A stretch of 64,000 nt of DNA, from NCBI RefSeq assembly GCF_001669775.1, contig NZ_LXWK01000016.1, positions 434,001 through 498,000 of the forward strand, written 5' to 3'. The notes beneath the pieces are model-generated. The model worked only from the letters and a program-made list of their open reading frames with translations. It was not told where the DNA came from and did no database searches. This document shows, piece by piece, positions 16,361-26,028 of this stretch (its first letter is position 1; each line of letters starts with the position of its first letter). A program made the position numbers and the translations under genes. This stretch comes from Rheinheimera sp. SA_1. GTDB taxonomy: Bacteria; Pseudomonadota; Gammaproteobacteria; Enterobacterales; Alteromonadaceae.

Positions 16361-17949
16361 AACAGACGCCCTAATAATTGCTTGGCGGTCAATCCGAACA
16401 CCATTTCATTTGCCACCAAGGCACAATAACATAACATCAGCATTGCACTCAGAATGAGAAAGTACAGTAAATGCTTTTTGTTCTGTTTCAGCATTGCATC
16501 TTTTTGGGTATGAGAGACCAAACCAAACACCGGGAAATCGGCAATGGTTTTTAACTGTAATGCACTGGTGACCACCGGCGAAATTTGGCTACGGGCAAAT
16601 GCCATAAACAAACCAGCTGCAATACCACCGAACAACACCAAAGTGTAAAACGCCAGTCGTGGCGGACCTGAAGGTTTAATCGGCACATGCGGTGGTTCGA
16701 TGATCTTAAATTGCACGTCTTGTTGTGATTCATCCGCGCGGCTGGATAAATCCATCTGTTCACGGCGACTCAACAATTCTTCATATTTACTTTTGGTAAT
16801 TTCGTAGTCCCGGTTTAAGCCAGCAAATTTTGCTTCGATATCAGGTACAATATTGCGCTGACGTTCCAGCTCTTCCAGTTTTTGACCATAATTGCGTACC
16901 CGCACATTCACCGAAGCTATTTCGTTTTCCAGGCGGGAAACATTCAGTTTTAATTCCTGATACACCTGATTTTGACTAAAACCAGCGCTGCTTTGCGGCG
17001 CTCCGGCAATGGCTTTTTCCAGGTTCGAAATTTCTTCAGCACGCATCTTTTTCAGCGACTCAATCAAACGCCCCACTTCAATGACATCCGGATGGACATC
17101 GGTATACCGAATAAGTAAGCCATCCAATTGGGTCTGCAAGGTTTTAATCCGATCGTCATACTGAGTTGTGAAGCCAGAATTTGCACCCGATGTGCTGTCA
17201 CTGAAACCGGAAGCTTCGCCTTGTAACTGACGGCGAGCCGACTCAAGCTGCCCTTCCAGTTCTCGTTGGCGCAACTGAGCTTCTTCCAAGCGGGCTTTTT
17301 CAGACTCGATCCGGCTATAAAAACCTTGGTCTGACATTGGTCCCATGGCAATTTGTGACTTTTTAAATTCAGAAAGCCGCGTTTCCGCTTCTGCTAACCG
17401 TGTTTCATATTCGGTAATTTGACTATCAATGAATTCAGACGCTTTACGCTTATCGGCAACGGCGTTACCAACACGGCTTTCCACAAAAATATTAAGTGTT
17501 TCCTGCACCAGCCGTTTGGCAAGTTGAGGCGATGAATTCGCGTAAGAAATAACATAAATATTTTCACGGCCAGCAGCGCTGAGTTTGATGCTGTTTTGCA
17601 ATGAGTTGATGAGATTTTCATATGACTGGCTGTCAGATGCTGAAATATCCAGATCAGTTGCCCGTGCGATTTTCTCTAAATTAGGCCGGCTCAATAAGGT
17701 CCTGGCCATCAACTGAATTTCCCGCTCCGGATTGTCCCGAATTGTTAAACCTTGTAACACCGGGTCAAGCACAGACCTTGTTTCCACGTAAATTTTGGCG
17801 TTAGCTTCAAAAGTCGGTGGCATATTAAATACCAAAATCCAGCCAATTGGACATACCAGCCAAGCGGTGATAACAATATATCTGCGTCTTAACCATACTC
17901 CCTGTAGATAGATGAGCAACATCTCAATCGCAAGGTTTAATTCCTTCAT
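16357..17949 (-). CDS. XrtA-system polysaccharide chain-length regulator (Wzz/GumC-like)
   Basis: A 530-residue inner-membrane protein. TM1 lies near 25-45 (YIVITAWLVCPIGWILVF). It is followed by a Wzz domain (FEANAKIYVETRS), long coiled-coil helices (about 170-400), the Pro-rich motif IEPPHVPIKPSGPPR before TM2 (about 435-455), and a third hydrophobic segment at about 490-515. The extra C-terminal helix is seen in the PEP-CTERM-locus branch. It lacks a kinase domain; the separate BY-kinase gene overlaps its end. It would control polymer length and bridge to the export protein. Confidence 0.9.
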   Translation of the reverse strand: MKELNLAIEMLLIYLQGVWLRRRYIVITAWLVCPIGWILVFNMPPTFEANAKIYVETRSVLDPVLQGLTIRDNPEREIQLMARTLLSRPNLEKIARATDLDISASDSQSYENLINSLQNSIKLSAAGRENIYVISYANSSPQLAKRLVQETLNIFVESRVGNAVADKRKASEFIDSQITEYETRLAEAETRLSEFKKSQIAMGPMSDQGFYSRIESEKARLEEAQLRQRELEGQLESARRQLQGEASGFSDSTSGANSGFTTQYDDRIKTLQTQLDGLLIRYTDVHPDVIEVGRLIESLKKMRAEEISNLEKAIAGAPQSSAGFSQNQVYQELKLNVSRLENEIASVNVRVRNYGQKLEELERQRNIVPDIEAKFAGLNRDYEITKSKYEELLSRREQMDLSSRADESQQDVQFKIIEPPHVPIKPSGPPRLAFYTLVLFGGIAAGLFMAFARSQISPVVTSALQLKTIADFPVFGLVSHTQKDAMLKQNKKHLLYFLILSAMLMLCYCALVANEMVFGLTAKQLLGRLL

Positions 17950-17974
17950 CGAACCACTCCAGACACTACAACAA

Positions 17975-18604
17975 TCAGAACCAGGCTTCCGGAATAATTA
18001 CGATATCACCGGGCAACATATCGACATTGGCGGAAATATCACCTTCACGAATCAAATCATCCAATTTGATTTCATAACTCACTTGTTTTCCATTTTTTGT
18101 GCGGACTAACTTCGCGCTGTTGCCACTGGCAAATTCTGTCAAACCGCCGGAAGCGATCATCAGATCAAGCAAAGTCATATATTGACGGTACGGATAGGCC
18201 TGAGGTTTTGACGCAGCGCCAATCACCCGAACCTGTTCGCTGAATGGACCTACAAAACCGTTGACTGAAACAGTCACTACCGGATCACGAATAAACTTCG
18301 CCAGGATTTTTTCCATTTCGCGGGCTAACTGTGTTGGTGTTTTACCAGCTACCGGAATGTCTTCAACCAAAGATGTCGTAATTTGACCATCCGGACGTAC
18401 GATAAATGAGCCTGATAATTCCGGGTTACGCCAGACAAAAATAGTCACAGTATCATTCGGACCGATCAAGTACTTATAATCGGTAACTGCTGTTGTTAAA
18501 GAGTTTTGAACTGTTGCTGGTGGCAACTGACTGGTGCTACACGCTTGCAGAGTAAGTGCTGCGGCGATGGCGAGAATTGTAAATTGGCCTGACTTTGCAT
18601 TCAT
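17975..18604 (-). CDS. Polysaccharide export lipoprotein (Wza/GfcE-like, TIGR03027 type)
   Basis: A 209-residue lipoprotein: type II signal with lipobox LQAC, then a Poly_export domain (YLIGPNDTVTIFVWRNPEL, RPDGQITTSLVEDIPVAG) and an SLBB-like part (VIGAASKPQAYPYRQYMTLLD). It is much shorter than Wza (about 380), lacking the extra ring domain and C-terminal helix, so the outer-membrane passage may be made by the TIGR03016-type barrel. The start at 18604 has AAGGA 8 bases upstream; a longer frame to 18718 would bury the signal peptide. First gene of the leftward operon, divergent from the phosphosugar transferase. Confidence 0.9.
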   Translation of the reverse strand: MNAKSGQFTILAIAAALTLQACSTSQLPPATVQNSLTTAVTDYKYLIGPNDTVTIFVWRNPELSGSFIVRPDGQITTSLVEDIPVAGKTPTQLAREMEKILAKFIRDPVVTVSVNGFVGPFSEQVRVIGAASKPQAYPYRQYMTLLDLMIASGGLTEFASGNSAKLVRTKNGKQVSYEIKLDDLIREGDISANVDMLPGDIVIIPEAWF

Positions 18605-18788
18605 ATCTTGCGTCCTTATTGCTGATGCGTTTGTAATATAACCGAATTTTACCGTTATTGGGCGACAGACATAAAAAATTAATTTCAGTTTTATTTTCTC
18701 AAGCGTATACTTCTCCACGACAATAACTTAGTCAAGTAGGCAAAGTTGAAAACTGAAATAGTTGTTGCATTTCCAGGAAGAAGTATCA

Positions 18789-20195
18789 ATGAATAAGGCT
18801 GTTCGATTCGGAAAAAATACACTGGCTGACAAGTTGTTCTTACTCGGGGAGACGTTATTACTGCTCGTCTCGAGTTTTGCAGCTTCCTATCTTTATTCTT
18901 TATACCAACCTGTTGATCAGGAAATGGCCGCGATTAATGCTGTGCTGTTTACTGGTTGCGTTATGTTATGCGCATTATCCGTTGGTCTATACGACCAAAA
19001 ATTGCGAGAAGACACCGGCGGTGTGCTGAAACGGGTTGTTATCACCTTGTTATTGTCCGGTATTTTATTAGAACTGGTCATTTTCAGCATTGTCCCCTCT
19101 TTGCATCTCGGTCTTAGCTACAGCTTAATTGCAGCGTTTTTGTCGATGCTAACTCTGACGGCGTTCCGGATGTTATTTCACTACCACGACGTCACTAAAA
19201 TCAGTCGGCGTAAAGTTTTAATTTTAGGTTCTGGTGAACGCGCTTCTATTATTGAACGTCGGATGCGTCGGAATGTAGACAAAAGAAACTTTGAAGTTCA
19301 TGGTTTTGTTTTTATTGATGGCGATCAGCTTGGTCACATCCCAGAATCAAAAACAATACATTTTGATTACAAAACTGATTTGTATGAATACGCTGTTGAG
19401 AATGATATTGAACAGCTGGTCATCGCTTGTGATGAGCGTCGAAATATGCTGCCGGTTGAGCATTTGTTTAAATGTAAAACGCGTGGTGTCGATGTTATCG
19501 AAATTCTCGACTTTATTGAACAGGAAACCGGCCAGATTGCGGTGAACCTGATTTACCCAAGCTGGGTTATTTATTCCAACGGATTTGAAATGAATCATCG
19601 TTTCAAAACCAGTCTTGACCACCGTCTGAATGCTCTATTAGCAATTGTGGTACTTTGCCTGTTGTGGCCTTTGATGCTGATCACCGCGCTCGCCATTTAT
19701 TTAGATGATGGTCGTCGTACCGGCACATCGGTCTTTTACAAGCAAATCCGGATTGGCATTGATGGTAAACCCTTCCCGATCCTGAAGTTTCGCAGCATGC
19801 GCCCTGATGCCGAGAAAAACGGTGCGAAATGGGCATCGGTTAATGATGATCGTGTAACCAAAATTGGCGGCTTCATCCGTAAGTACCGCATCGACGAATT
19901 ACCACAGCTGTTCAACATCATTATGGGTGACATGGGTTTTGTCGGCCCAAGACCAGAACGTCCAGAGTTTGTTGAGAAGTTGGTTAAAGAAATTCCATAT
20001 TACAATCAGCGTCATAACGTGAAACCAGGTTTAACTGGTTGGGCACAGCTGAAATACCCTTATGGCTCTACCACTGAAGATGCGCAGGAAAAGTTGAAGT
20101 TTGATCTGTATTACATCAAACACCGCACTCTCCTGCTGGATTTGGTCATTCTGATCAGAACCGTTGAAATTGTTTTGTTTGGTAAAGGCCGCTAA
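18789..20195 (+). CDS. Initiating undecaprenyl-phosphate sugar transferase (EpsB/WcaJ-like)
   Basis: A 468-residue polyprenyl-phosphate hexose-1-phosphate transferase. Four or so N-terminal helices (20-140) precede a CoA-binding-like Rossmann region (VLILGSGERASI). One helix near 280-300 leads to the catalytic bacterial-transferase domain: FYKQIRIGIDGKPFPILKFRSM, RIDELPQLFNI and GPRPERPEFVE. It puts the first sugar phosphate on undecaprenyl phosphate. AGGA lies 10 bases before the ATG; the longer TTG frame is rejected. It opens the rightward EPS operon and corresponds to the PEP-CTERM-locus family TIGR03013. Confidence 0.93.
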   Translation: MNKAVRFGKNTLADKLFLLGETLLLLVSSFAASYLYSLYQPVDQEMAAINAVLFTGCVMLCALSVGLYDQKLREDTGGVLKRVVITLLLSGILLELVIFSIVPSLHLGLSYSLIAAFLSMLTLTAFRMLFHYHDVTKISRRKVLILGSGERASIIERRMRRNVDKRNFEVHGFVFIDGDQLGHIPESKTIHFDYKTDLYEYAVENDIEQLVIACDERRNMLPVEHLFKCKTRGVDVIEILDFIEQETGQIAVNLIYPSWVIYSNGFEMNHRFKTSLDHRLNALLAIVVLCLLWPLMLITALAIYLDDGRRTGTSVFYKQIRIGIDGKPFPILKFRSMRPDAEKNGAKWASVNDDRVTKIGGFIRKYRIDELPQLFNIIMGDMGFVGPRPERPEFVEKLVKEIPYYNQRHNVKPGLTGWAQLKYPYGSTTEDAQEKLKFDLYYIKHRTLLLDLVILIRTVEIVLFGKGR

Positions 20196-20200
20196 TTCAG

Positions 20201-21055
20201 ATGACGTTGTCGATAAACAAACTTAATGCTCTAACAGTTGACGTTGAAGATTACTTCCACGTCGCAGCTTTTGAGCAACAAATTACGCCGGCCGACTGGC
20301 AGCATATGACACCAAGGGTTGATCGGAATACCCGGGTATTATTAGACCAGTTTGACCGTAACAATGCCAAAGCCACATTTTTCTTTCTGGGTTGGGTTGC
20401 CGAACGTTTTCCTGATCTGGTGAAAGAAGTGCAGCGCCGCGGTCATGAAGTGGCTAGCCATGGTTTTTCACACACCCGGGTTCATCAGCAAACTCAGGCC
20501 GAGTTTAGGGATGATGTGGTAAAAGCCAAAGACATCCTGGAACAACTGACCGGCGAAGCCGTGATTGGCTATCGTGCACCGAGTTTTTCGATTAATAAAC
20601 AAAGTGAATGGGCCTTTGAAATTCTCAAAGACATTGGTCATGTTTACAGTTCCAGCACCTACCCGATTAAACACGATTTATACGGTGTACCGGACTGGCC
20701 GCAACAACCTTATATGCGTCCGGAAGGTATCTGGGAAATCCCAATGCCAACCTTGACCATGTTAGGCCGCCAGTTACCGATCGCCGGTGGCGGTTACTTC
20801 CGGTTGATGCCTTATTGGCTTAGCAGTAAGTTAATCAGTAAATTTCTGAGCGAAGACCGCATGCCCTACATGTTTTACTTCCATCCTTGGGAAGTAGATC
20901 CGGAGCAGCCTCGTGTCGAAGGTGCCGGTCAGAAATCTAAATTCCGGCACTATGTTAATCTGGACAAAATGGAGCACAAACTGGACCGGCTTTTGACCCA
21001 GTTTAATTGGGGTAGTCTCGGCCAGGTGTATCAGCAGACACTAAAAAACTTATAA
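20201..21055 (+). CDS. XrtA-system polysaccharide deacetylase (NodB-type, DUF3473 end)
   Basis: A 284-residue NodB-family deacetylase. Motif 1 is TVDVEDYFH (catalytic Asp pair), motif 2 SHGFSH (metal-binding His pair) and motif 3 GYRAPSFS. The C-terminus has the YFHPWEVDPEQPR block of DUF3473 that marks the exosortase-locus branch (TIGR03006). No signal peptide is seen, so it would act on lipid-linked sugars at the cytoplasmic face. It starts 5 bp after the transferase and ends just before a palindromic element. Confidence 0.93.
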   Translation: MTLSINKLNALTVDVEDYFHVAAFEQQITPADWQHMTPRVDRNTRVLLDQFDRNNAKATFFFLGWVAERFPDLVKEVQRRGHEVASHGFSHTRVHQQTQAEFRDDVVKAKDILEQLTGEAVIGYRAPSFSINKQSEWAFEILKDIGHVYSSSTYPIKHDLYGVPDWPQQPYMRPEGIWEIPMPTLTMLGRQLPIAGGGYFRLMPYWLSSKLISKFLSEDRMPYMFYFHPWEVDPEQPRVEGAGQKSKFRHYVNLDKMEHKLDRLLTQFNWGSLGQVYQQTLKNL

Positions 21056-21058
21056 ATT

Positions 21059-21182
21059 AACCAAAATCATTGCAGATTCGGGTAGGCGGCAATTGAGCGA
21101 ATCCCTATGAGCATAGTGAACTATGCGATTAGGGTGAGAGAAAGCAGCCAACACCGACGAATCTTCAAGGATGAAGGGTATA
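21059..21182 (+). repeat. Palindromic element, medium-length copy inside the EPS operon
   Basis: About 124 bp between two co-directional EPS genes. The left arm is CCAAAATCATTGCAGATTCG and the right arm CGAATCTTCAAGGATGAAGG followed by GTATA. A central hairpin (GCATAGTGAACTATGC) is visible. Both arms match the ends of the 37576-37734 copy; the interior is shorter. Confidence 0.85.
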
Positions 21183-21209
21183 AAAAGCAAACACAACTAA
21201 GGGATTTAG

Positions 21210-22241
21210 ATGTATCAAATTGCAACCTTAGCCTTGGATGATCCGCAACAACAGGCCTGGGATCAGTTCGTCCGTGCGCAAGCCGATGGTTCATTTTTCC
21301 ATTTGGCGGGCTGGCAGCGAGTGCTGAATAAAGCCCTGAATCACCCAACTTATTATTTGTATGCCACTGAAAATCAGCAGATCGTCGGTGTTTTACCGCT
21401 GGCTTGGGTTAACAGCCGTTTATTCGGCAATGCGCTGGTTTCAACCCCCTTTTGTGTTTACGGTGGTGCTTTAGGCGAACCAGCCGTGCGGCGGGCATTG
21501 GAGCAAAAAGCCATTGAAATCGGCACTGAGCTCGGTGTTGATCATGTCGAACTGCGCTATAAAGACGCGCAGGACAACGACTGGATCACCCGCAGCCAGC
21601 ATGCAACTTTTGGCTGTGAACTCGCCGCTGACGACGCCGCAATTCTTGCTGCGATCAAAAAAAATCAACGCGCTTTGATCCGCCGCGCGCAGCAAAGCGA
21701 TTTAACCACCCACATCGAAACCGATAACGCCGATTTTTATCAGATTTACTCCGAGAGTTTACGTAATCTCGGCACGCCGGTGTTTTCGAAAAAACTGATT
21801 GATGCGCTGCAACAAGCCTTCCCGGCTGACACCGAAATTCTGACCATTCGTCAGCAAGGTACTGCGGTTTCGTCAGTGTTTAATTTTTATTATCAAGGTC
21901 AGGTACTGCCCTATTACGGCGGCGGCAAGCCGATTGCGCGTGAGCTGAAAAGTAACGACTTCATGTACTATCAGCTGATGTGCCACGCCAAAGCCAATAA
22001 AGAATGTCATTTCTTTGATTTTGGCCGCAGTAAACTGGATTCCGGCGCCTACAGCTATAAGAAACATTGGGGCATGCAAAACCAGCTGTTGCATTACCAA
22101 TTTAAGTTGATCAAAGCTGAACAACTGTCTAACTTGAGCCCGAATAACCCTAAGTATCAGCTATTTATAAAAATGTGGCAGAAGCTTCCACTAGCTATCA
22201 GTCGTTGGCTGGGTCCGAAACTAGCGCACTTTCTGGGTTAA
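21210..22241 (+). CDS. XrtA-system FemAB-related N-acyltransferase
   Basis: A 343-residue protein of the FemAB/GNAT fold found in PEP-CTERM loci (TIGR03019 type). Recognisable are an N-terminal DGSFFHLAGWQRVLNKAL region, NQRALIRRAQQSDL in the middle, and the C-terminal GNAT core with VSSVFNFYYQGQVLPYYGG and FFDFGRSKLDSGAYSYKKHWG. FemAB proteins use aminoacyl-tRNA to add amino acids. Whether this branch uses tRNA, acyl-CoA or acyl-carrier donors is not known, but an amide or ester decoration of the EPS is the likely outcome. Three bases separate it from the next gene. Confidence 0.88.
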   Translation: MYQIATLALDDPQQQAWDQFVRAQADGSFFHLAGWQRVLNKALNHPTYYLYATENQQIVGVLPLAWVNSRLFGNALVSTPFCVYGGALGEPAVRRALEQKAIEIGTELGVDHVELRYKDAQDNDWITRSQHATFGCELAADDAAILAAIKKNQRALIRRAQQSDLTTHIETDNADFYQIYSESLRNLGTPVFSKKLIDALQQAFPADTEILTIRQQGTAVSSVFNFYYQGQVLPYYGGGKPIARELKSNDFMYYQLMCHAKANKECHFFDFGRSKLDSGAYSYKKHWGMQNQLLHYQFKLIKAEQLSNLSPNNPKYQLFIKMWQKLPLAISRWLGPKLAHFLG

Positions 22242-22244
22242 ATT

Positions 22245-23450
22245 ATGGCAAAGTCAAAAATTTTGTATCTGTGCCACCGCATCCCTTATCCGCCGAATAA
22301 AGGCGATAAAATCCGCTCATTTAACCTGCTCAAGGCATTGTCTGAGCAGTATGAAGTGCATCTAGGTTGTTTTGTCGATGACGATTTTGATTATCAATAT
22401 GTCGATAAACTGGCACAGTGGTGTGTTGAATATAAATGCCGGCCACAAAAAAAATGGCGCGCCAAACTGAAAGGCTTAACCGCCTTTCTGACCGGGCAGC
22501 CGATCACTATTCCCTATTATTCCGATGTGCAATTGCAACGTTGGGTTGACCACACACTGGAAAACTACCAGATTGAAACTGTGGTCGTGTTCTCCTCATC
22601 AATGGCACAGTTTGTCGATAAACCACAGTACAGCAAGCTACACCGGGTGATTGATTTTGTTGATGTTGATTCCGACAAATGGCGGCAATATGCTGACAAT
22701 CATGGTGGACTGATGCGCTGGGTTTATCAACGCGAACATCAGCTGCTGCAAAAAGTGGAACAACAGTATTGTGAGCGATTTGACCATAGCTTGTTCGTGT
22801 CGCCCGATGAAGCCGCATTGTTCCGCACCTTAATGCCAGCAGCGCTGACACCAAAAATTCAGCCGCTATTGAATGGCGTTGATGTGCAGTTTTTTGATCC
22901 GGCATTACCTGCTGCGGCTGCCGAATTTGAACTGGATAAGCCTTATATTGTGTTTACCGGCGCCATGGATTATTGGGCCAATGTTGACGCCGTGCGCTGG
23001 TTTGCCGAGCAAGTCTGGCCAGGTATTTTGCAACAACACCCGCAGCTGCATTTTATGATTGTTGGCGGCAATCCATCGGCAGAAGTGAAAGAGTTAGCGA
23101 AACTAGCTGGTATTGTAGTGACAGGCCGGGTTGAAGACGTTCGCCCCTATATTCAACATGCGCTGCTCGTAGTCGCTCCGCTGCGGATCGCGCGTGGCAT
23201 CCAGAATAAAGTGCTGGAAGCAATGGCAATGAATAAAGTTGTGGTCGCAACGGCGATGGCAATGGAAGGCATTAATGCCCCACAATCTGCTTGGTTATGC
23301 CAAACAGACGCCGCCGCCGAATTTACCGGACATTGCCTGGACGTGCTGGCAGAACCGGTTGCAACTATCGGCGCCCGGCAGTGGATTATCGAAAACTTTA
23401 CCTGGGCAGCCACGCTGGAACCACTGAAACAGTGGATGCGGAGGAACTGA
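22245..23450 (+). CDS. XrtA-system glycosyltransferase 1 (GT4, TIGR03087 type)
   Basis: A 401-residue GT-B glycosyltransferase. The N-terminus KILYLCHRIPYPPNKGDKIRSFN is characteristic of the exosortase-locus family, and the C-terminal half has VFTGAMDYWANVDAVRWFA, GRVEDVRPYIQHA and the acceptor/donor loop ARGIQNKVLEAMAM with the E-x7-E-like spacing. It adds a sugar, probably at the cytoplasmic face of the membrane. Its stop overlaps the xrtA start (TGATG). Confidence 0.9.
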   Translation: MAKSKILYLCHRIPYPPNKGDKIRSFNLLKALSEQYEVHLGCFVDDDFDYQYVDKLAQWCVEYKCRPQKKWRAKLKGLTAFLTGQPITIPYYSDVQLQRWVDHTLENYQIETVVVFSSSMAQFVDKPQYSKLHRVIDFVDVDSDKWRQYADNHGGLMRWVYQREHQLLQKVEQQYCERFDHSLFVSPDEAALFRTLMPAALTPKIQPLLNGVDVQFFDPALPAAAAEFELDKPYIVFTGAMDYWANVDAVRWFAEQVWPGILQQHPQLHFMIVGGNPSAEVKELAKLAGIVVTGRVEDVRPYIQHALLVVAPLRIARGIQNKVLEAMAMNKVVVATAMAMEGINAPQSAWLCQTDAAAEFTGHCLDVLAEPVATIGARQWIIENFTWAATLEPLKQWMRRN

Positions 23451-24886
23451 TGCAACAGCAGCAGATTAAATTTAGCGCATGGTTGCTGTTGCTGGTTGCG
23501 GGCTGGGCTGTGGTGTTCTGGCCAACGCTGCAAAATATGGAACAGGTATGGCGCGGCTCCGACACCTACATGCACTGTTATCTGATCCCATTGATTGCGT
23601 TGTGGTTATGTTACGACCAGCGTCAACGCATCGACTTTAACCCGAAACCCAATGCCTGGCCATTGCTGCTGATGTTGCCGGTGCTGCTGGTATGGCTGGT
23701 TGGTTTCGCCTCAGATACCAATGCGTTATCTCACTTTAGTGCCGTGATCCTGCTGCAGCTTGGCCTCGCCACCTTGCTCGGTTTTGCCTTGTCAAAACAA
23801 CTGCTGTTTCCGCTGTTTTACCTGATTTTTATGGTGCCTTTTGGCGAAGCGCTAAACCCGCCGCTACAAGACATTACTGCCAGTTTAAGTGTAGCGATGT
23901 TGCAATGGGCCGGTGTGCCGGTCTTTCGCGAAGGTTTGTATCTGGCAACGCCCATTGGCCAGTTTGAAGTTGCGGTTGCCTGTTCTGGCCTGCGGTTTTT
24001 AATCGCGTCCGTAGCAATAGGAACCTTGTTTTGTTATCTGACTTACCGGAAATGGTACAAACACCTGTTATTTATGCTGTCATTATTGGCATTTTCTGTT
24101 CTGGCCAATGGCTTTCGGGCTTTCTTCCTGATTTGGATAGCGGAAGTATCCAATATGGAATACGGTTTTGGCGCTGATCACTATATTTACGGCTGGTTGT
24201 TTTTTGGCGTGGTGATGTTTGTGATGTTTTGGCTGGGCGGTCGGTTTGCCGATGCCGAGCCAGCTGCAAAACCAGAGAATGCGGATACCACAGCTACACC
24301 GATGAATTTACTGCCGTTGGCCGGTTTTTTTGGTTTGCTCGCACTGACCTTTATCCTGAGCCAACAAGTTCAACTGACCATAGCACCGGCAACGCCGGCT
24401 GCTGCGGTATTACCTGCAGGTTTTACCGCATTGGATAAATCAGATTGGCAGGTCAGCTTTCGCGATGGGCTAACCCGAAACCAGGGCGAGAACGCCGAGA
24501 AGTGGCAAGTGTTTAGCGCCGATTACGGCCATAAACAGCAACAAGGTGAAATGATTACCTGGGCCAACTGGCTGTATTCCTCGAAACAATGGACGGTGCT
24601 GAAACAGCGCGACATTCACTTTGCACAAAAACCGTATCGCTTAATCGAGCTGAAAAATCACCTCGGTCAGTATCGCAGTATTTTGTTCTGGTATCAGATT
24701 GGTCAACGGCAAACGGTTGATACCAAATGGGCCAAGTTGTATCAGGTATTCAGCCTGTTGCAAGGCGACTCATCGGTATCCGGCGTGCGGGCGATTTCGG
24801 TTCCGGTCAGCATTGAACAGCTGGATTTAGCCAAGCTCGAACAGTTGGTATTACAGATGCAACCGCAAAGTAGCCCATCGTCGTGA
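23450..24886 (+). CDS. xrtA: Exosortase A (XrtA) with C-terminal EpsI domain
   Basis: A 478-residue multi-pass membrane cysteine protease/transpeptidase that recognises PEP-CTERM tails, cleaves and probably joins the proteins to another molecule. About eight helices lie in residues 8-270. The catalytic set is C178 in VACSGLRF, R223 in LANGFRAF and H244 in GADHYIYGW. From about 295, a further helix and a periplasmic EpsI-like domain (DWQVSFRDG, then WANWLYSSKQWTVL) are fused, as in proteobacterial XrtA. The ATG at 23450 has a strong GGAGG and overlaps the upstream stop; the longer frame is out-of-frame coding of the upstream gene. Substrates lie at 57.8-59.9 kb. Confidence 0.96.
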   Translation: MQQQQIKFSAWLLLLVAGWAVVFWPTLQNMEQVWRGSDTYMHCYLIPLIALWLCYDQRQRIDFNPKPNAWPLLLMLPVLLVWLVGFASDTNALSHFSAVILLQLGLATLLGFALSKQLLFPLFYLIFMVPFGEALNPPLQDITASLSVAMLQWAGVPVFREGLYLATPIGQFEVAVACSGLRFLIASVAIGTLFCYLTYRKWYKHLLFMLSLLAFSVLANGFRAFFLIWIAEVSNMEYGFGADHYIYGWLFFGVVMFVMFWLGGRFADAEPAAKPENADTTATPMNLLPLAGFFGLLALTFILSQQVQLTIAPATPAAAVLPAGFTALDKSDWQVSFRDGLTRNQGENAEKWQVFSADYGHKQQQGEMITWANWLYSSKQWTVLKQRDIHFAQKPYRLIELKNHLGQYRSILFWYQIGQRQTVDTKWAKLYQVFSLLQGDSSVSGVRAISVPVSIEQLDLAKLEQLVLQMQPQSSPSS

Positions 24887-25986
24887 GTTCAACTGCAGCA
24901 AAACAACCACCCTTGGTGGTGCATTTAATTTACTGCCTGGACACCGGTGGCCTGGAGCGGGTGATGCTCAACTGCATTCGCGGCATGGCCAATCAGGGGT
25001 TTCGGCATGCAGTTGTCAGCCTGACTCACGCCACCAGTTTTGCCAATCAGCTGCCAGCTGATGTGCCGGTGTATTGCCTGGGGAAAAAACCTGGTGCTGA
25101 TTTATCTGTGCATCTGAAATTATGGCGATTATTACGCGATTTACGCCCAGCGATTTTGCACAGTTATAACCTCGCAACACTTGAGTACCACCCTGTCAGC
25201 TGGTTGGCCGGAGTGCGTGGCCATTTTCACGCTGAACATGGCCGCGATGTATCTGATCCAAAAGGTAACAACAAAAAATATCAGTGGTTGCGGCGGCTCA
25301 TCAGCCCTTTTGTGCAGCGTTATATTGCCGTCAGTGACGATTTAAACCAGTGGTTATTGCAGCAAGTTCGTTTACCAAAAAGCAAAGTGCAGCTGATTTA
25401 CAACGGCATCAATACCGACAATTTTAATCCGACTGCTGCAAAAAGTGCTGGCTTTAACTTTATTCATGTGGCGAGATTAGCCCCGATTAAAGATCAGGCA
25501 ACATTAATAGCCGCATTTGTGTTATTACGGCAGCAATCGACCTTGCCGTGCCGGTTGTTGTTGGTTGGCGATGGACCACTTCGTCAGACATTGCAGCAGC
25601 AAGCGATGGATTCAGGCATTGGCGAGCACATCGAATTTCTGGGCGAACGTCAGGATATTGCCGCTTTGATGCAACAAAGTCAGGTTTTTGTGATGTCATC
25701 CCTGTCCGAAGGCATCCCGATGACGATTCTTGAAGCCATGGCTTGTAGCTTGCCGATTGTGGCCACAGCGGTTGGCGGTATCCCGGAGCTGATTCAGGCC
25801 AATCATGGCACTTTGGTCGCAGCCAAATCACCGGCTGCACTCGCCAATGCCATGCAGCTCTATCTGGAACAACCTGAACTTGCCGCCAGCCAAGGTCAGC
25901 TTTGCCGGCTGCGGGTCTGTGAAAAATTCAGCGAACCTGCGATGGTGGCACAATATTTAAGTCTGTATCGGGCAGTTCGCCTGTAG
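24883..25986 (+). CDS. XrtA-system glycosyltransferase 2 (GT4, TIGR03088 type)
   Basis: A 367-residue GT4 enzyme: VVHLIYCLDTGGLERVMLN at the N-terminus, a nucleotide-sugar fold with FIHVARLAPIKDQATLI, and the donor-binding motif SEGIPMTILEAMACSLPIVAT. GTG start overlapping the xrtA stop by 4 bp. The GGLERV start is typical of the PEP-CTERM-locus sugar-transferase family next to xrtA. Sugar specificity cannot be read from sequence. Confidence 0.92.
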   Translation: MSSTAAKQPPLVVHLIYCLDTGGLERVMLNCIRGMANQGFRHAVVSLTHATSFANQLPADVPVYCLGKKPGADLSVHLKLWRLLRDLRPAILHSYNLATLEYHPVSWLAGVRGHFHAEHGRDVSDPKGNNKKYQWLRRLISPFVQRYIAVSDDLNQWLLQQVRLPKSKVQLIYNGINTDNFNPTAAKSAGFNFIHVARLAPIKDQATLIAAFVLLRQQSTLPCRLLLVGDGPLRQTLQQQAMDSGIGEHIEFLGERQDIAALMQQSQVFVMSSLSEGIPMTILEAMACSLPIVATAVGGIPELIQANHGTLVAAKSPAALANAMQLYLEQPELAASQGQLCRLRVCEKFSEPAMVAQYLSLYRAVRL

Positions 25987-26028
25987 AACGCAACTCTGCT
26001 TTTAAGAAACAACTTTTAGGGAACAAGT

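Noticed and set aside
23153-23575. Open frame of 140 codons antisense to the GT/xrtA junction
   Set aside because: Both strands' sense genes have firm family motifs across this stretch; the antisense frame encodes Cys/His-rich sequence with no family match.
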